The translations under genes were made by a program, and so were the position numbers. DNA of 64,000 bases from NCBI GenBank assembly GCA_015698045.1, contig BLAL01000262.1, positions 684,501 to 748,500 of the forward strand, read 5' to 3'. Source of the DNA: Rhizophagus clarus (Eukaryota; Glomeromycota; Glomeromycetes; Glomerales; Glomeraceae). Position 1 is the first letter of the stretch. Every line of letters starts with the position of its first letter. Positions 24,650-36,419 of the stretch are shown in pieces. The notes under the pieces were generated by a model, which ran no database searches, was not told the origin of the DNA, and worked only from the letters and a program-made list of their open reading frames with translations.

Positions 24650-26590
24650 AGTCGGAATTAGACCGGTCTACATGGACAGCACAACGACGGTTGCTGAAGA
24701 TGGGCCATATTCCATACCGAATTTGCGTGTTAAAGTAATTGACACGTGATTTGAATTTTTCATCCGGCCGTGTTAAAAATTAATCATGCGACAAAATGAT
24801 TTTCAGGGCCATGAATATGTGAAATAAAAAGTATAAAAGGTTTAATTCATAAGATATAGCGTACGGTATATGTTGCATTTATATTAGCTAACATCGCGGA
24901 CGTTAACCAATGTAAATACAACATCATACAATATCTATAAATTATTTATCGATAGAGTTCAAGTTGAGCTATTTGATGGCCACTCTAAAATCTCTGAAAG
25001 ATTTCTTTAAGATAACTTATCTGCCGTAAAGTATGAAATAATAATTTTCGTATATGTCGTCGGTGATCAAAGAGTAACATCATTTACGATGTGAACCAAT
25101 AATATATGATTTGTCACAATATAATGATCACATTTGATAAATTATTGATTAGTCAAAGATTAACTCATTTTAATAGATATACGCACATATGTTCGTGTTG
25201 CGCCACAAAATATAAATATTAGATTAAATTGAAAAAAACGTACAAAAAAAAATGGGCGACTTGCAAATTATTTACAAAAGTACATTTTGATATTGGAAGA
25301 TGAAAAAAAAATTACGGACAAAAGTTATATTGTTGGAAAAATAATCGTCTCGTTGGAAGTGATCTTAGTTCAACATATTTAACTGAGGAGACCGACAGTA
25401 CCACCCTTGCACAAAGTTAATATTTAAAAAAAATACATATCTTAGATGAGTCTAAAGGACTGTTATAACAGAACGATTCAACAAAATTGAATTCTTATTT
25501 CTTTTCGATCATGTAATAGTAGGGATCCACTTAAAATCACGAAATCCAGAATCCTGACACCCCCATAATCGATCGACAAAATCATTGCACATTACCTTAC
25601 ATTATAAACCAGCTTTTTCATGTATTACATATAATAAATGTAATATTCAGTATTTTATGTAAGTTACATTAATTTTCTCGGTTTTAATATCCAAAAATCA
25701 AATTATTTTCGGCCGGATAGTTTGATGGATATATCCGTTGATCATTAAATTATCCGACCAAAAGTATTTTAATTAAAATATGTAAATAAGTGCAATTTTA
25801 TTTTATAATATGATAAATATTATAAATATTAATATTATGTCTCTCCTGTCGAGATTTTGACCTGACGAGATATTATTATATTTCGTGATTTGGATTAGTC
25901 AATCTTTTGTTTGTTGGTATTTAGACCCAATCCCATTACTAAAGCCGGTACATACAATTTTTATTCGTTTCATCTATGCATTAATTGGCTTTACTTAATA
26001 AGTGTTGATTGATAAGTACCATTGCCATTGGAAAATAACATCAACACAAATGATGACCAAAACGACGAAACGTCCATTAATTGTTGTGTTTTAATAAAAT
26101 ATGGGAATCTAAAAATCCCTTCTATTAAATAATTATATAAGATTATGACTAAAGTACTCGTTCGATTAAAGAATTTTCTTCAATTTTTTGTACAGTCATG
26201 TTAAGTTCATGGCGCAAATATTTTATATTGAAAGGGAATCAAATAAATAATTATGTCATGTAAATATTCATGTAAATATTATGCGTATGTAATCCATTTA
26301 GATAATCTGTGATTTTACTTTTTTAGTATCAAAGTGACGCAAGTATTGAATAATTTTTTAAATTCTGAAAAGTCTCGACCCGCAAATTTTTTAACCAAAT
26401 GCATCAATGATATTAAGTTCGACAAGTTAAAATTTTAATGTAATAAAATTAATTAATTATGTTTGTGATTTTATTATTATTGTAAATATTTTTTTTTTTT
26501 AGCAAAATTTTTAATTGGTTAAATTTTTAATTAATTTACAGTCCAGGATCGTCACCTGATAATCAGCATGATCTCCGTGTATCGCAAACC
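24650..26590. other. intergenic, no gene seen
   Basis: AT-rich DNA. AAATCACGAAAT near 25535 recurs inverted near 25890, a possible old inverted-repeat element without clear ends. No coding sequence. Confidence 0.4.
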
Positions 26591-26667
26591 TTAAATCCCG
26601 CACCAACCAATAATTATGTACAGTGATTATCTCATTGTTATGTTAGCTTCTTATAATGTCACACTGC

Positions 26668-26712
26668 GACCAATAAGGTCTTTTTTTGGGGTTGAAAACA
26701 GCATATAAAAAG
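26668..26712 (+). promoter_or_regulatory. CCAAT and TATA promoter of the receptor gene
   Basis: GACCAATAAGG (CCAAT box, about 26668) is followed by GCATATAAAAAGC (TATA box, about 26701). The TATA box lies about 120 bases before the receptor ATG at 26828, giving an inferred 5' leader near 90 nt. A second CCAAT lies near 26608. The T-free stretch between TATA and ATG (CAAGTAATTACCATCATCTC) is typical of a fungal leader. Confidence 0.6.
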
Positions 26713-26827
26713 CTAGTCAATAACAAGTAATTACCATCATCTCATACAAATTTTATTTATATCATTGTAAATAATTTCACATTCCCTTATAATTAATTAT
26801 AAATATTGTCATAATTTATAAAAAAAA

Positions 26828-28408
26828 ATGAACCTATCATATTCGATTCATATCATAATTTTTATCTTATCGTTCCTTTTTTTTATGATACCTATTAATA
26901 ATGCTCAAGTAGTTTCGCATTATGGCTATGGTGCTAAGATTGATTTTTACATTGTGACGACTATTCCATTAATTTTTAGTTCTTTTAATTTTTTAGGAAC
27001 TTTATATATTTTTTATCGTAAGTAATTTGAATTGAACTTTTTGATTTAACCAATTAAAAATTTTAAATATATTCGATCTTTTTAGGAACATTCTCGCGAT
27101 GGAAATATGGTCATGGAAATATTTCGTTATCATTTAGGTTCCCATTTTACATAGCAATTACAGGTATTTGTTCAAAATGTTGATTACTTTAATATAATTA
27201 TTTATAATAATTATATTATTCTTATATTTAAGATTTTCTATATTCGTCGTTCAGCTTAATGGAGTACGTAAGTGAATTAATAAGACTTTTTCATATTATC
27301 ATCAAATTAACTACAATTTTTAACTAAATTATATCGTCAATTTATATAGTCATACGTAGTTTCAAAAAAAACAGAATTCGTAAATAATAACGAAATCATC
27401 TCATGGCCGTATCTAACCTGTGAAATTCTTGGAATGTTTTTCTCAGTTGTCATTTTGCTAAATATATTATTGGTAATTTTTTTTTTTTTAAAAAAAAAAT
27501 AAAAATAAAATCTAGCAGTATCTGTTTCCTATACACAAAATTTAATATCATAAATTCATAATAATAGGTTGGAGTTATATCTGTGGTAACTTGGTTACGT
27601 GTGGTACAAGAGCGCTATTTAACTTTGGGGAAATATGATTGCAAAATTTGGGTTCCGATTATTTTTGTATCATTAATAATCCCTCTAAGTTCAATAAAAG
27701 CATATGGACCTCAAAATTATTCGTACGTCTAAATGTTATACGTCATATATTATAGGTTACAATCACTAGAATACGTGATAGATATTCATTTATACTGTAT
27801 ATTATTATTTTATTTCTTTAGATGCGGTACTAGAGCCGGACACAATAATGTAGCAATGTTTGTACTTGTACTAATATTCGCTACATTAGCGACTATCGTG
27901 ATTTGTTATACGCATGTAATGAAAGTAATTCGCAATGTTAAAGAAGACAATTCATCCGTCACAAGCAGCCTTACCGATATTGAAAAAAGAACTTTTAAAA
28001 AAATCTTGACTTATATATTAGTCTTTATTTTACAATACATTCCTATTGTGATTTATGACATTTGCAAATTCTTAAAGGTAATTAAAAGAAAATTAAATTA
28101 TATATTTTTATGGAATCTGTAATTGTAACATATGATTTTTGATTTGTAGATTCGTTATCTTGTGTTTGATGCTATCATTCCTGGAGGTAATTTGAATAAA
28201 AAAGTGGAATAGATAAAAATACGTAAATAATATCAAATATATTAATTTAAATTAACTTTCTATTATAGTTTTAAATTTCGGTGGAATAGGAAACGTAATT
28301 CAATATTTATATAATGAAGGATTATCAAATAATAATAATGCTTCTTCAACCTATAGACTTCAAGAATCGAGTGAAGGATCACAACAATCGCAGCGAACAA
28401 TCAAATAA
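26828..28408 (+). CDS. seven-transmembrane G-protein-coupled receptor
   Basis: Eight exons splice to 337 residues: 26828-27017, 27086-27163, 27233-27267, 27350-27472, 27568-27722, 27822-28077, 28150-28186, 28269-28408. All seven introns (68-99 nt) are GT-AG and keep frame. Residues 1-27 look like a signal peptide (cleavage after NNA). Seven hydrophobic segments lie at about 38-63, 80-100, 123-147, 168-188, 203-227, 254-274 and 281-303. Cys125 at the start of segment 3 and Cys195 in the loop before segment 5 (NYSCGTRAG) are placed for the usual disulfide. The loop before segment 6 is charged (DIEKRTFKKI). The tail is short and Ser/Gln/Asn-rich. This layout matches fungal nutrient/cAMP-type receptors (Git3 or cAMP-receptor-like), which signal through G-alpha and cAMP at the plasma membrane. 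The ligand is unknown. The gene appears intact. Confidence 0.85.
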
Positions 28409-28409
28409 T

Positions 28410-28860
28410 ATATTGAATGAATTTTAATTTTTTTTTTAAGAATTATTTAATATAAAATATTTGAACATTTTTTCTTTTTCAAAAAAAAAAAAAAAATTTA
28501 TTATATAACGATAAAAAAACTTTTATTATAAGTTAAATTTCTAAGATGTTAATATTTTATGTCACTTTTAAGTCAAATATGTTCGATTAAGGTTTTAATT
28601 AATGTTAACAAATTTATTTATGAATATGAATATTTTATTGTCATTGAATTAAATTTGCTTACTTATTTTACTAATTTCATTAAAAAAAAAAAAAAAATAT
28701 GTTAAATTTATATATAATTTATAGAAAGCTTCATTACCAATTAATTATTAAATCTCGCTTACTTTGAAAGTTTTTCTATTATTATGAATAAATTATTTTT
28801 GTTTTCATATATTTATAAATTTTTGTTAGAAAGATGGAATAATTAATTGAATGAAACATG
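28410..28860. other. 3' flank of the receptor gene
   Basis: T- and A-runs and AATATAAAATATTTG-type sequence follow the stop; there is no canonical AATAAA close by. No further gene. Confidence 0.4.
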
Positions 28861-28861
28861 C

Positions 28862-29552
28862 GCCGATTTGCGGAATTTGCCGATCATCAGCTGTGTGGCA
28901 CAGTATTAATAAAAAAGCGTTCCTACTAAAAGAAAATATTTAAAAAATATAAAATAACTCTCAAAAAATTCCTTTGCAAAATTCAGTACCCTATTAAAAT
29001 GAAACCAATAAAATTATTCCTAAAAAAAAGGAAAAAATTAATAAAGTTAGTTTGTTAAAAAGAGAATAAAAAAAACTCTAAATTTGGAATATTTAACGAA
29101 AAAAAATAAATAAATATAAATATATCAAATAAATTTTAACCAAAAATCATATTTAATATACATGTTAAAATCCATTAAAATATGACAAATAATGCTTAGA
29201 GTCATTTATTAATTTTTTCATTGAATATTATCATGGACTAAATAGTTTTTTTTTCATAAACTACTTTAAAAAAAACTTCAAAAATAAAAAAAAAAGAATA
29301 GCTACATAAAGGTAAAATAACTACCACATTTTCTACAAAAATTCTCAACTTACCTAACACAAAGGTTGATGCGAAGTTTACAAAGAATAAAAAAATTTTA
29401 TCGTATTTGGTTGAGGTAATTTCTTGATATCTGCATCATATGATCATGTTACGCAAATATAATCTGTTTGTGAAATTAATTTCTATTTTTAACAGTTAAA
29501 TTTTTGTAAAATTTCTTAATTTAAGCTAATTTCGTTAATTCCGCAAATCGGC
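28862..29552. mobile_element. non-autonomous element with 16-bp perfect TIR
   Basis: GCCGATTTGCGGAATT (28862-28877) is the exact reverse complement of AATTCCGCAAATCGGC (29537-29552). The 0.7-kb interior is AT-rich and non-coding. Next to the left end, GCCGATCATCAGC suggests further subterminal repeats. A target duplication could not be fixed. Confidence 0.55.
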
Positions 29553-29559
29553 CGATATG

Positions 29560-30060
29560 CAAATATATACTAACAACATTCTTTAGAATCTGAATATTTT
29601 AATTAAATTATTTGAACTCATACATAGTCTACTATCTTAACAACTTTATATGTCTATATGGTATAAAGGGGCGAGAGGAAAGTACTCATAGTAAAGAGGA
29701 AGTCACTCGTAAATAAGCGGAAGATACACATATGTAACAAAATATGTAATAAAAAAGAAGAGACTTTTATGAAGAATTACTTACAAAGAATAAGACATTT
29801 ATAAAGGAAAGATATAACCATTAATTATCGATAAAATATATGTTATGAACTTAATATGAATATAGTTTGCATGCTTAAAAATTCGAGGAGGTTGATATTC
29901 AGGAATTGCTACAGATGTATTGCTATTTTCCAATTTTAGCGGTTAAACCAACTCGTGAACAGTGAACCGCTCTATCTGAATCGGAGCCAGTTGATCAACA
30001 CATGACCGGATGATCTTACCCTATTTTTTTCTTTAATTTTGGCCGTCACTAAGATGAAAT
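29560..30060. other. non-coding; second copy of the CAACACATG block
   Basis: TCAACACATGACCGGATGAT (29994 onwards) matches the block at about 8991 at most positions, and the preceding GAACC/CGGAGCC-type bases are also shared. No coding sequence. Confidence 0.4.
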
Positions 30061-30420
30061 TGGGAACTCCTAAAATTAGTCCTAGATCTTTTATCGTAGT
30101 TTGTTAGTGGTTAAGTTGGAGTTGGGTGTTTTTTTGATCGATTCTTTTTTTAGTTCAATTTCTTTTGATGTATTCCTCCCCTTTTTCCTTAAACCCTTGG
30201 CATTTTTCGTGTTGGAGCGAGGTATTTGGTTAGGTTATTAACTTTCTGCCTTCCAGTGTCTCTTTTTATATTTTTGCCTGGTTCGATGACACCAATTTGG
30301 TGGCATGCGGAGAATAGGCGATACACCTTCATTTATTACAAAGTTAGGTGTTCTTCAGGGATCCCGGGCGTTGGCGTTTTATTCGTTTTTCGTCTTTTGC
30401 CAATAAAATAAATAAATTAA
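30060..30420. other. G/T-rich segment of distinct composition
   Basis: This 360-bp stretch is markedly richer in G and T than its surroundings and ends in an AATAAAATAAATAAA run. One plus frame reads GDTPSFITKLGVLQGSRALA, whose GVLQGS recalls a reverse-transcriptase motif, but no other RT motif is seen. It may be a retroelement fragment. Confidence 0.25.
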
Positions 30421-30639
30421 GTTTAACTTCGAAATTATATCTATTTAATCTTTTTTTTAACATTATAGTGGTTATACAGTATCAATATGATGTTAATATA
30501 TTTATAGATTCCCTTTCAGCTTAAATTGAGTTTCAAATGAATCTTATAACATTTTTCTAAAAGAACATTATATTGATGTTAAAGTTGGGACCGCAATTAA
30601 CTTTTAATCCGCAATATCGCGAATTTAACTAAAAAAAAT

Positions 30640-30930
30640 GTTCTTAATTAATAATTTAACAAAATCCCATTTCTTTACATAAAAACAAAATTTTTTTAAA
30701 TCAGTTTAATTAATAAAAAATATTTTTTTTAACCGGTTTAATTAATAAGAAAAAAAAAGATTTTTTGAATCTTTTTAATTAATAAAAAAAATGGTTTTTT
30801 CAGTAATCGTCCTATTTAATAGAAAAAAATGTTTAATAAAAAAAAAAAAAGATTTATTTTTAATTGTGTTAATAAAAAAAAAACGGTTAATTTTTTAAAT
30901 CTTTTCCCTTTTTTAAAAAAAATTTCATAG
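30640..30930. repeat. degenerate TTTAATTAATAAAA tandem array
   Basis: Units of the form TTTTTTTAACCGGTTTAATT plus an A-run repeat with variation about six to eight times. Same unit type as the array at 9030-9240. Confidence 0.5.
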
Positions 30931-31087
30931 CTATGATAAAAACATTAATTTCTTTAGACTTTTATGTGGCCTTAACAAATAAAACAAATCTATTATCATA
31001 ACCTAAATAATTATTGGGAATAAGAGAATAAATAAAAGAATTAACTTTACTATTAATTTATATTGTTTTCATTAAACTCAAGACCAT

Positions 31088-31737
31088 GCCCTATAAAAAA
31101 TAAGTGTCCGGATAATGTCCAGAAAATGTCCAGAAAAATTGTCTAAATAATTGTCCGGAAATTCTGGACACTGTGTGTCCAGAAACTGTTCCGAAAACAC
31201 TACATTTCCGGGATATTAGGAATTTGTCCTGAAATTGTCCAGAAATGTATTTTCGTAAAATTTTGCCACAAAAGATGATCAATGGATAGATGATCATCAT
31301 TATTCCTTAGCCTAAAATTTTTATATTATAGATATATAGTATTTTTGCCTGCTCTGCAATTTTAATTAGTACGACAGAAAAGATTTTGAATGTCAGTTTT
31401 GTGATTTTTGCATTTTTTTACAAAATTAATTTATCCTTTTTTGGAAATAGTATCCAGAATTTGTCCTGAACTTTTTCATGTCCGGAATTTGTCTATCTGG
31501 TTTTTACTATGTCCAGAATTTGTCCAGGTTTAACTGTCCAGAATTTGTCCAAAATTTTATACCGAACAAATACTGGACGAATTCTGGACAAAGTTAGGAC
31601 ATGTCAAAATTTTAAGTATCAGAAGTGTGTCAGACATGTACCAAAAAAGTGGACATTTTCCGGACACATCAGATTTATTCCGGACATTTTCCAGACATTT
31701 TTGATAACATTTTCTGGACATTTATTTTTTATAGGGC
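31088..31737. mobile_element. 650-bp DNA element full of TGTCCAGAA repeats
   Basis: The ends GCCCTATAAAAAATAAGTGT and ATTTATTTTTTATAGGGC form a 22-bp TIR with one mismatch. Inside, TGTCCAGAA, TGTCCGGAA or the inverse TTCTGGACA occur about twenty times, densest near both ends, like the subterminal transposase-binding repeats of hAT or MULE elements. A central ~130 bp lacks them. Plus- and minus-strand frames through the repeats are by-products. No target duplication found. Confidence 0.65.
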
Positions 31738-31739
31738 CA

Positions 31740-32735
31740 ATTTGATTCGTTTTATATACTAGATTATGTTGTTATATTTCACAAAGTAAGGGGTCGTAAT
31801 ATACACACCACAAAAGCGGTGAAATATTTTTCCCTTGGTCTATAAAGAACTAAAAATAAATAAGAAAAATAATAATTAATGAATAAAATCATTAAATTAA
31901 AACAAATATAATTTATAAAATATTACCAATTTTACGAATATAGTTAACCAAATCAGAATTAGAATTTGATATATTATAGTACTAGACATCTATAATACCT
32001 TGTCCAAATGGTTGTAAAGTTTTATATGCTTTCCAATTAGATAATGCAATTTATCTATATTGTTAAGAGACATATGAATATGTCAATTAATACATCATAT
32101 GGTTTTGTAAGTCCATAGGTTGTAATAACTTGGTTTTACTGATTCTTGAAAAGGTTACATATTATATTTTATTAATAAATTTATGATAACGAATAATAAT
32201 AATTAAATAATAAGTTCAAGGACTAAGCCAACTTGAGTCAGTCAGATTGGTGGTTCAAGTTGGCTCAAGTCGATTTGGATTCAAGTCGCTCGAGACTGAG
32301 ATTTCATAATTTTCTTTTTTGGCAAAAAAATCACATTTACGTAATCCAGATTGTGCAAGTTGTGAGCATGTAATACCTTCGTTAAATAATTTGCGCAATC
32401 TATTACATCCAAGCGCTCAAAAACCATCAAGTTTCTCTATTTCTAGTTAATCGATAATTGTGACATGATAAACTGGATGCTATTTCATTTTGTGTGTGTT
32501 TAATTTATTTATTAATAATTATTTACCATCTATTCTTTAACTAAAACTAGTATATTATTGTCTTAGAAAATAATAAAATTATATTTTTTCAAAGTTGTAA
32601 TTTATTTTGAAGTTTCTAATAATTTGTAAATAACCAACTTTAAAATTCATAAAGAAATTGATTGATTGCTTAAAACGTTTGGTACATTTTTTGTTGATGA
32701 AATCCTATTGGTTGATAAAAATTATTTTTCTTATA
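31740..32735. other. intergenic with a small inverted motif cluster
   Basis: No gene. At 32225-32300, CAACTTGAGTC, TTCAAGTTGGCTCAAGTCG and ATTCAAGTCGCTCGAGAC form direct and inverted copies of CTTGAGTC, resembling the end of a hAT-like element. Confidence 0.35.
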
Positions 32736-34480
32736 AGGCCACACAAATTCGATTTTTCGGTTCTCGTCACCCGGCTGGGTCACTTTGTCAGATTTCAGTA
32801 AAAAAAAGTTTATATATAAAAAGTTTATCACGTGACTACGAAGTGAATTTTGATTAGTTCATTAAAGCTTTATTATATCTGTATAATTCATTTACAACTA
32901 ATTAATTTCATCATATCTTTGTTTACTAGATTTTACAAATTTCTTTTCTTTTCTTTTTCTTTTTTTATTTTTAACCAATGTGTTGCAGTCTTCATAATAT
33001 GGAAAATATTCACCATAATTTGTATGTTCTTCACATTCTACACCACAATTAAAACAAAGTGCCTCTTTAAATAATCCACTTGAATAATATGAAATTTCAA
33101 TCAGGTTATTGCATGTTAGAGTATTATTAACTTTAACAATAGAGAATAATTTTTTCATAGAATCATTTATGTCATTAGAATCTTGTATTTTGTGCCAGCT
33201 AAGCTATAAAAAGTATCACCACATGTATATTAAATTTCATCTAAAAATTGTGCAAGTTCTTCCTTATCTTGTAAAGATAATTTTGATTTTGAATAAAGTA
33301 CACGCCATTTGGCACATTCTTCACATTGAATTAGAGTTCCAACATTTTTACAGTTCTGTGCACTAGATTTAAAGCCCATGTCATTATTTGACTTCTTTGT
33401 CTCACTTAAAGAAGGTCTATATTCTTCTGTCCACTTCATCAACTACAGGAAATAGTGAATTTTTTAGTTCCTTACTTCGAATTTGCTGATAGTCCAAATA
33501 TTCTGAATATTTAGCCAGGATTTCACCAAATTTAGTTAGTGATTCTCTTAGCCAGTTAAATCTACTTTGTAACATCCAACTTAATTCAACATAATTAAGT
33601 ATTTTTTTGCTATGCTGAGTTAATTCTTCAGAATTAAACTTCGGTCTTGATCTTTTATAATTCTCTGGAAATGATCTCCCAAAAAATTCATCAAAAATAA
33701 CAGGAATCTTAAACTTTTGATCTAAAGTTTTTACAGAACAGAACAACTATCAACATACCATAGTGAACTTGCCAAATCAGTTACAAATTGTTTTCCAATA
33801 TGTCGTGCAGCATCCTTCCCTTTCCATCTACCTCCATAATTTTTAATCCAATTAGATAAATCTATTCGCAACTTTTCCAGTGCATTTTTTGGGAGATCAT
33901 TAAATTCTGGAACTCGAACTAGCCCTTATAATATCAAAAGCATTAATAATATTAACGGCAGGAATTCTATGAGATTCTATTATTTCTTGTGAAATAAGAT
34001 AAAAATGTGCATAAATTTCATATTGACATGCAGCTTCCCGGGCAATGCATTCTGCTGAAATCTTCTCTCTGACTAACGTTTTTGATGGACTAAATTTCAC
34101 TTCAAAATTTGAATTACACCATTCGGATGACAAATATAAAATTGATATATCTCCAAAAAAAACTTTTATTTTAGTTTCCCTGCCAACAGGTAGAACTTCC
34201 CAGTCCTTCAAAATTTCAGACTTGTAACTTATTTTTACATGTATGATAGGCATTTGGCAGAGTAAAATCAAGAAAAAAAAAATTCTCGATTATTTTAAAC
34301 GTGATTATCATATGTGATTATCATATAAGTTACTCCTTAAGGATTGACCAATCAGAAGCCGTAAAATTTATATATAAACTTTTTTTATTAATAAAAAAAA
34401 ATTATTAATAAACTCCGGGTCCCCGGATCAATTTTAAATTTCGATGTTACGTGAACCGAAAAATTGAATTTGTGTGGCCT
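32736..34480. mobile_element. 1.7-kb TIR element enclosing a pseudogene
   Basis: AGGCCACACAAATTCGATTT (from 32736) matches, with one difference over the first 27 bases, the reverse complement of the segment ending at 34480 (AAATTGAATTTGTGTGGCCT). Similarity continues into CGGTTC.CGT.AC. The TIR is therefore about 30 bp. A weaker match (GGTACATTT, ATCACGTGA-type blocks) lies just inside. The enclosed DNA is almost entirely the minus-strand pseudogene described next, so the element mobilised, or was built around, that gene. No transposase domain is visible and no target duplication could be fixed. Confidence 0.6.
32891..34271 (-). pseudogene. decayed protein with CW-like zinc-finger signature
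   Basis: Minus-strand frames join as one broken protein of about 430 residues. Frame 1 starts MILLCQMPIIHVKISYKSEI and runs to AFDIIRASSS. A shifted frame (LEKLRIDLSNWIKNYGGRWK, then GKDAARHIGKQFVTDLASSL) leads to KTLDQKFKIPVIFDEFFGRS and SEELTQHSKKILNYVELSWM. Another shift leads to GTLIQCEECAKWRVLYSKSK, where C-x2-C-x-K-W-R followed by a later YTCG resembles a CW-type zinc finger. The end has EALCFNCGVECEEH (further Cys pairs) and a basic tail KNKKRKRKEKKFVK, like a nuclear localisation signal. At least four frameshifts and one stop. I believe similar multi-copy proteins exist in Rhizophagus, but the function is unknown; a nuclear role is inference. Confidence 0.55.
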
Positions 34481-34528
34481 AAAAATACTCAATTTTTGAT
34501 AAACTTTCGTCAAGTATTCTGCTTTAAA

Positions 34529-36414
34529 ATGTTGTCATCAATGTCGTTGCAAGCAGGAAAAACCCATCTGCATTATTAGATTTGCCAGTAGAATTTTATT
34601 CTTATAATATTAAAGAAGTGTCACCTTATCATCAAGAAACTAAGCTTAACAGAGAACAACTTAACCAAATTACAGTTTCTTTCAAAAGAATCCAACATTT
34701 GTTTTGATTTCTCCCTTTTATTTGATCTTTAAAGAAATTCAAGTTTCATAACTTTTGACACTATTCTGTAATTTGTATATTTTTATATTCTAAAAAGAGC
34801 GTTAATTCAATTGACTTATATTGCTTCAAGAGAAGCCAATTCAAGGGTGAATCTACAAAATAAAAAAGGATACAGCTAGTAATCTGTTTCTTTAACAAAG
34901 CTAATAACTCTGGAACATATGAAGCAAAATATGAATTTATTATTTTGAATGAATCAGGCAAAAGTTTATTTGAATCAGAGATTCCTTTAAGCATCAATGA
35001 AAATACATTTATTGATACTACCTCCATCGTGACCAGAAAACAAAGTCTAAATATAGAAAATATCCCTTATTTACAAATCTCAAAAACTGTTATTATGAAA
35101 ACCATAAGAGAATTATTGAAGAGCGTGAACAAGCAGGCTAGATTCATCAAAGATAATCCTAATTTTTTATTTGGCAAAAGAGTATGAAAAGAAATAAATT
35201 TCAAAAAAATAGAGAAGATGCATGATAATTTTGTAAAAAAAGGAAGGTTATTGAGTGCTTTAGAAAAAAGTCCAATTTCACATTACAAATTAAAAATTAT
35301 TTCAGTTCATTCTGTTGAAAGTCAAGATCAATCCAAAACTGATAATTCCAGTAAAAAGAGGATAATGTAAGTGAAGATGACATTGATGAGTTAGTCACTG
35401 ATACTTATGATGACTATGAGAATGAAGAGTATGAACTAATTTATGAGGAAAATGATAAAGGAAAAGAAATTGAGTTTAATTTAAAGAATACAACAAAAAT
35501 GTAAAAAAACTGAAAAAAGAAAAAGAATTAAAAGAAAAAAAGAATTAGAACAATTGTGCAATAATACAAAGCCTACCAGCTTCAACATTTACGATATTAT
35601 CATTATTAGGAAAATGTTATTGTGAGGACAGTCAACCCTTTTCCTTTGATTATGAAAGGCCTTACAATTTTTTTTTCGTAATACATAGCTTAAATATAGT
35701 ACACTGCAATAACAAAAATTTGAAAAATATCATGATGGCAATAGAAAAAAAAGATCAAAAATAGTTAATAATAATAATGATGATGATGATAAGGGTGAAA
35801 AATGTAAACTGAAAATAATTAACCTTGACAATGATGATGATAATAAGGAAGGTGATGATAATGTAATTTCCATGGAAATTGATCAAACATTAATTGGTGA
35901 TCTTAATGATTTAAATTTTGGGAGTATGGAAAGAGTCCAAGTACTTTTCATTAACAATGAGGAAGAAAAATGTGAATCGAACATAATTAACATTGATGAT
36001 GATGATGATTATAAGGGTGAAAAAATAAGCTGGAAGTAATTAATGTTAACGACAATAGAAATAAACCAACAGAAATTAAAAAGAGGTACCAGAAACATTA
36101 AATATTAACAAAATCAAAAAAGAAATAGAAATCAAAACTGAAAATTTAAAAACACTCAAAAAAATTCTTAAAGATAGCGAAAAATTAGCTTCTAGTCTTG
36201 ATTTTTCCAGCGGCACTTCCTCTATCAAGAGTGAAGTTATAGATTTGTCAAAAAACCCAGACGACTCAAAAGATGATAAAAAAATGTTCTGATAAAGGAA
36301 GAGAAAAGTTTAATCAATAAAACAAATAAAACTGTGAAAGTAAAAGAAATAATAATAGATGGTATACTTTACAAAATGGAAGAAATGTTAACAGAAGTCA
36401 TTGTTATTGATTAA
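34529..36414 (+). pseudogene. decayed acidic/Lys-rich protein with SUMO-type motifs
   Basis: A chain of open segments on the plus strand, broken by about six frameshifts and several stops. It runs: ATG at 34529, SRKNPSALLDLPVEFYSYNI, then FNKANNSGTYEAKYEFIILN to NFLFGKRV (stop 35185), then INFKKIEKMHDNFVKKGRLL, SEDDIDELVTDTYDDYENEE, ASTFTILSLLGKCYCEDSQP, and an Asp/Asn-rich section. The last 650 bases encode IINLDNDDD, IINIDDDDD, VIDLSKN and EVIVID (hydrophobic core plus acid, like SUMO-interaction motifs), interleaved with IKKE, IKTE, IKSE and IKEE (psi-K-x-E, like SUMO acceptor sites). It starts 49 bases past the right end of the TIR element at 32736-34480 and is divergent from the pseudogene inside it. 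Unknown family; the function is inference from motifs. Confidence 0.5.
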
Positions 36415-36419
36415 TTTTT

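Noticed and set aside
30330..30400. Reverse-transcriptase-like GVLQGS motif
   Set aside because: Only one motif; no YxDD, no other RT blocks and no long frame nearby. Not enough for a LINE call.
34761..35027. Minus-strand 88-residue frame
   Set aside because: It overlaps antisense to the plus-strand pseudogene, whose open segments continue in both directions while this one does not.
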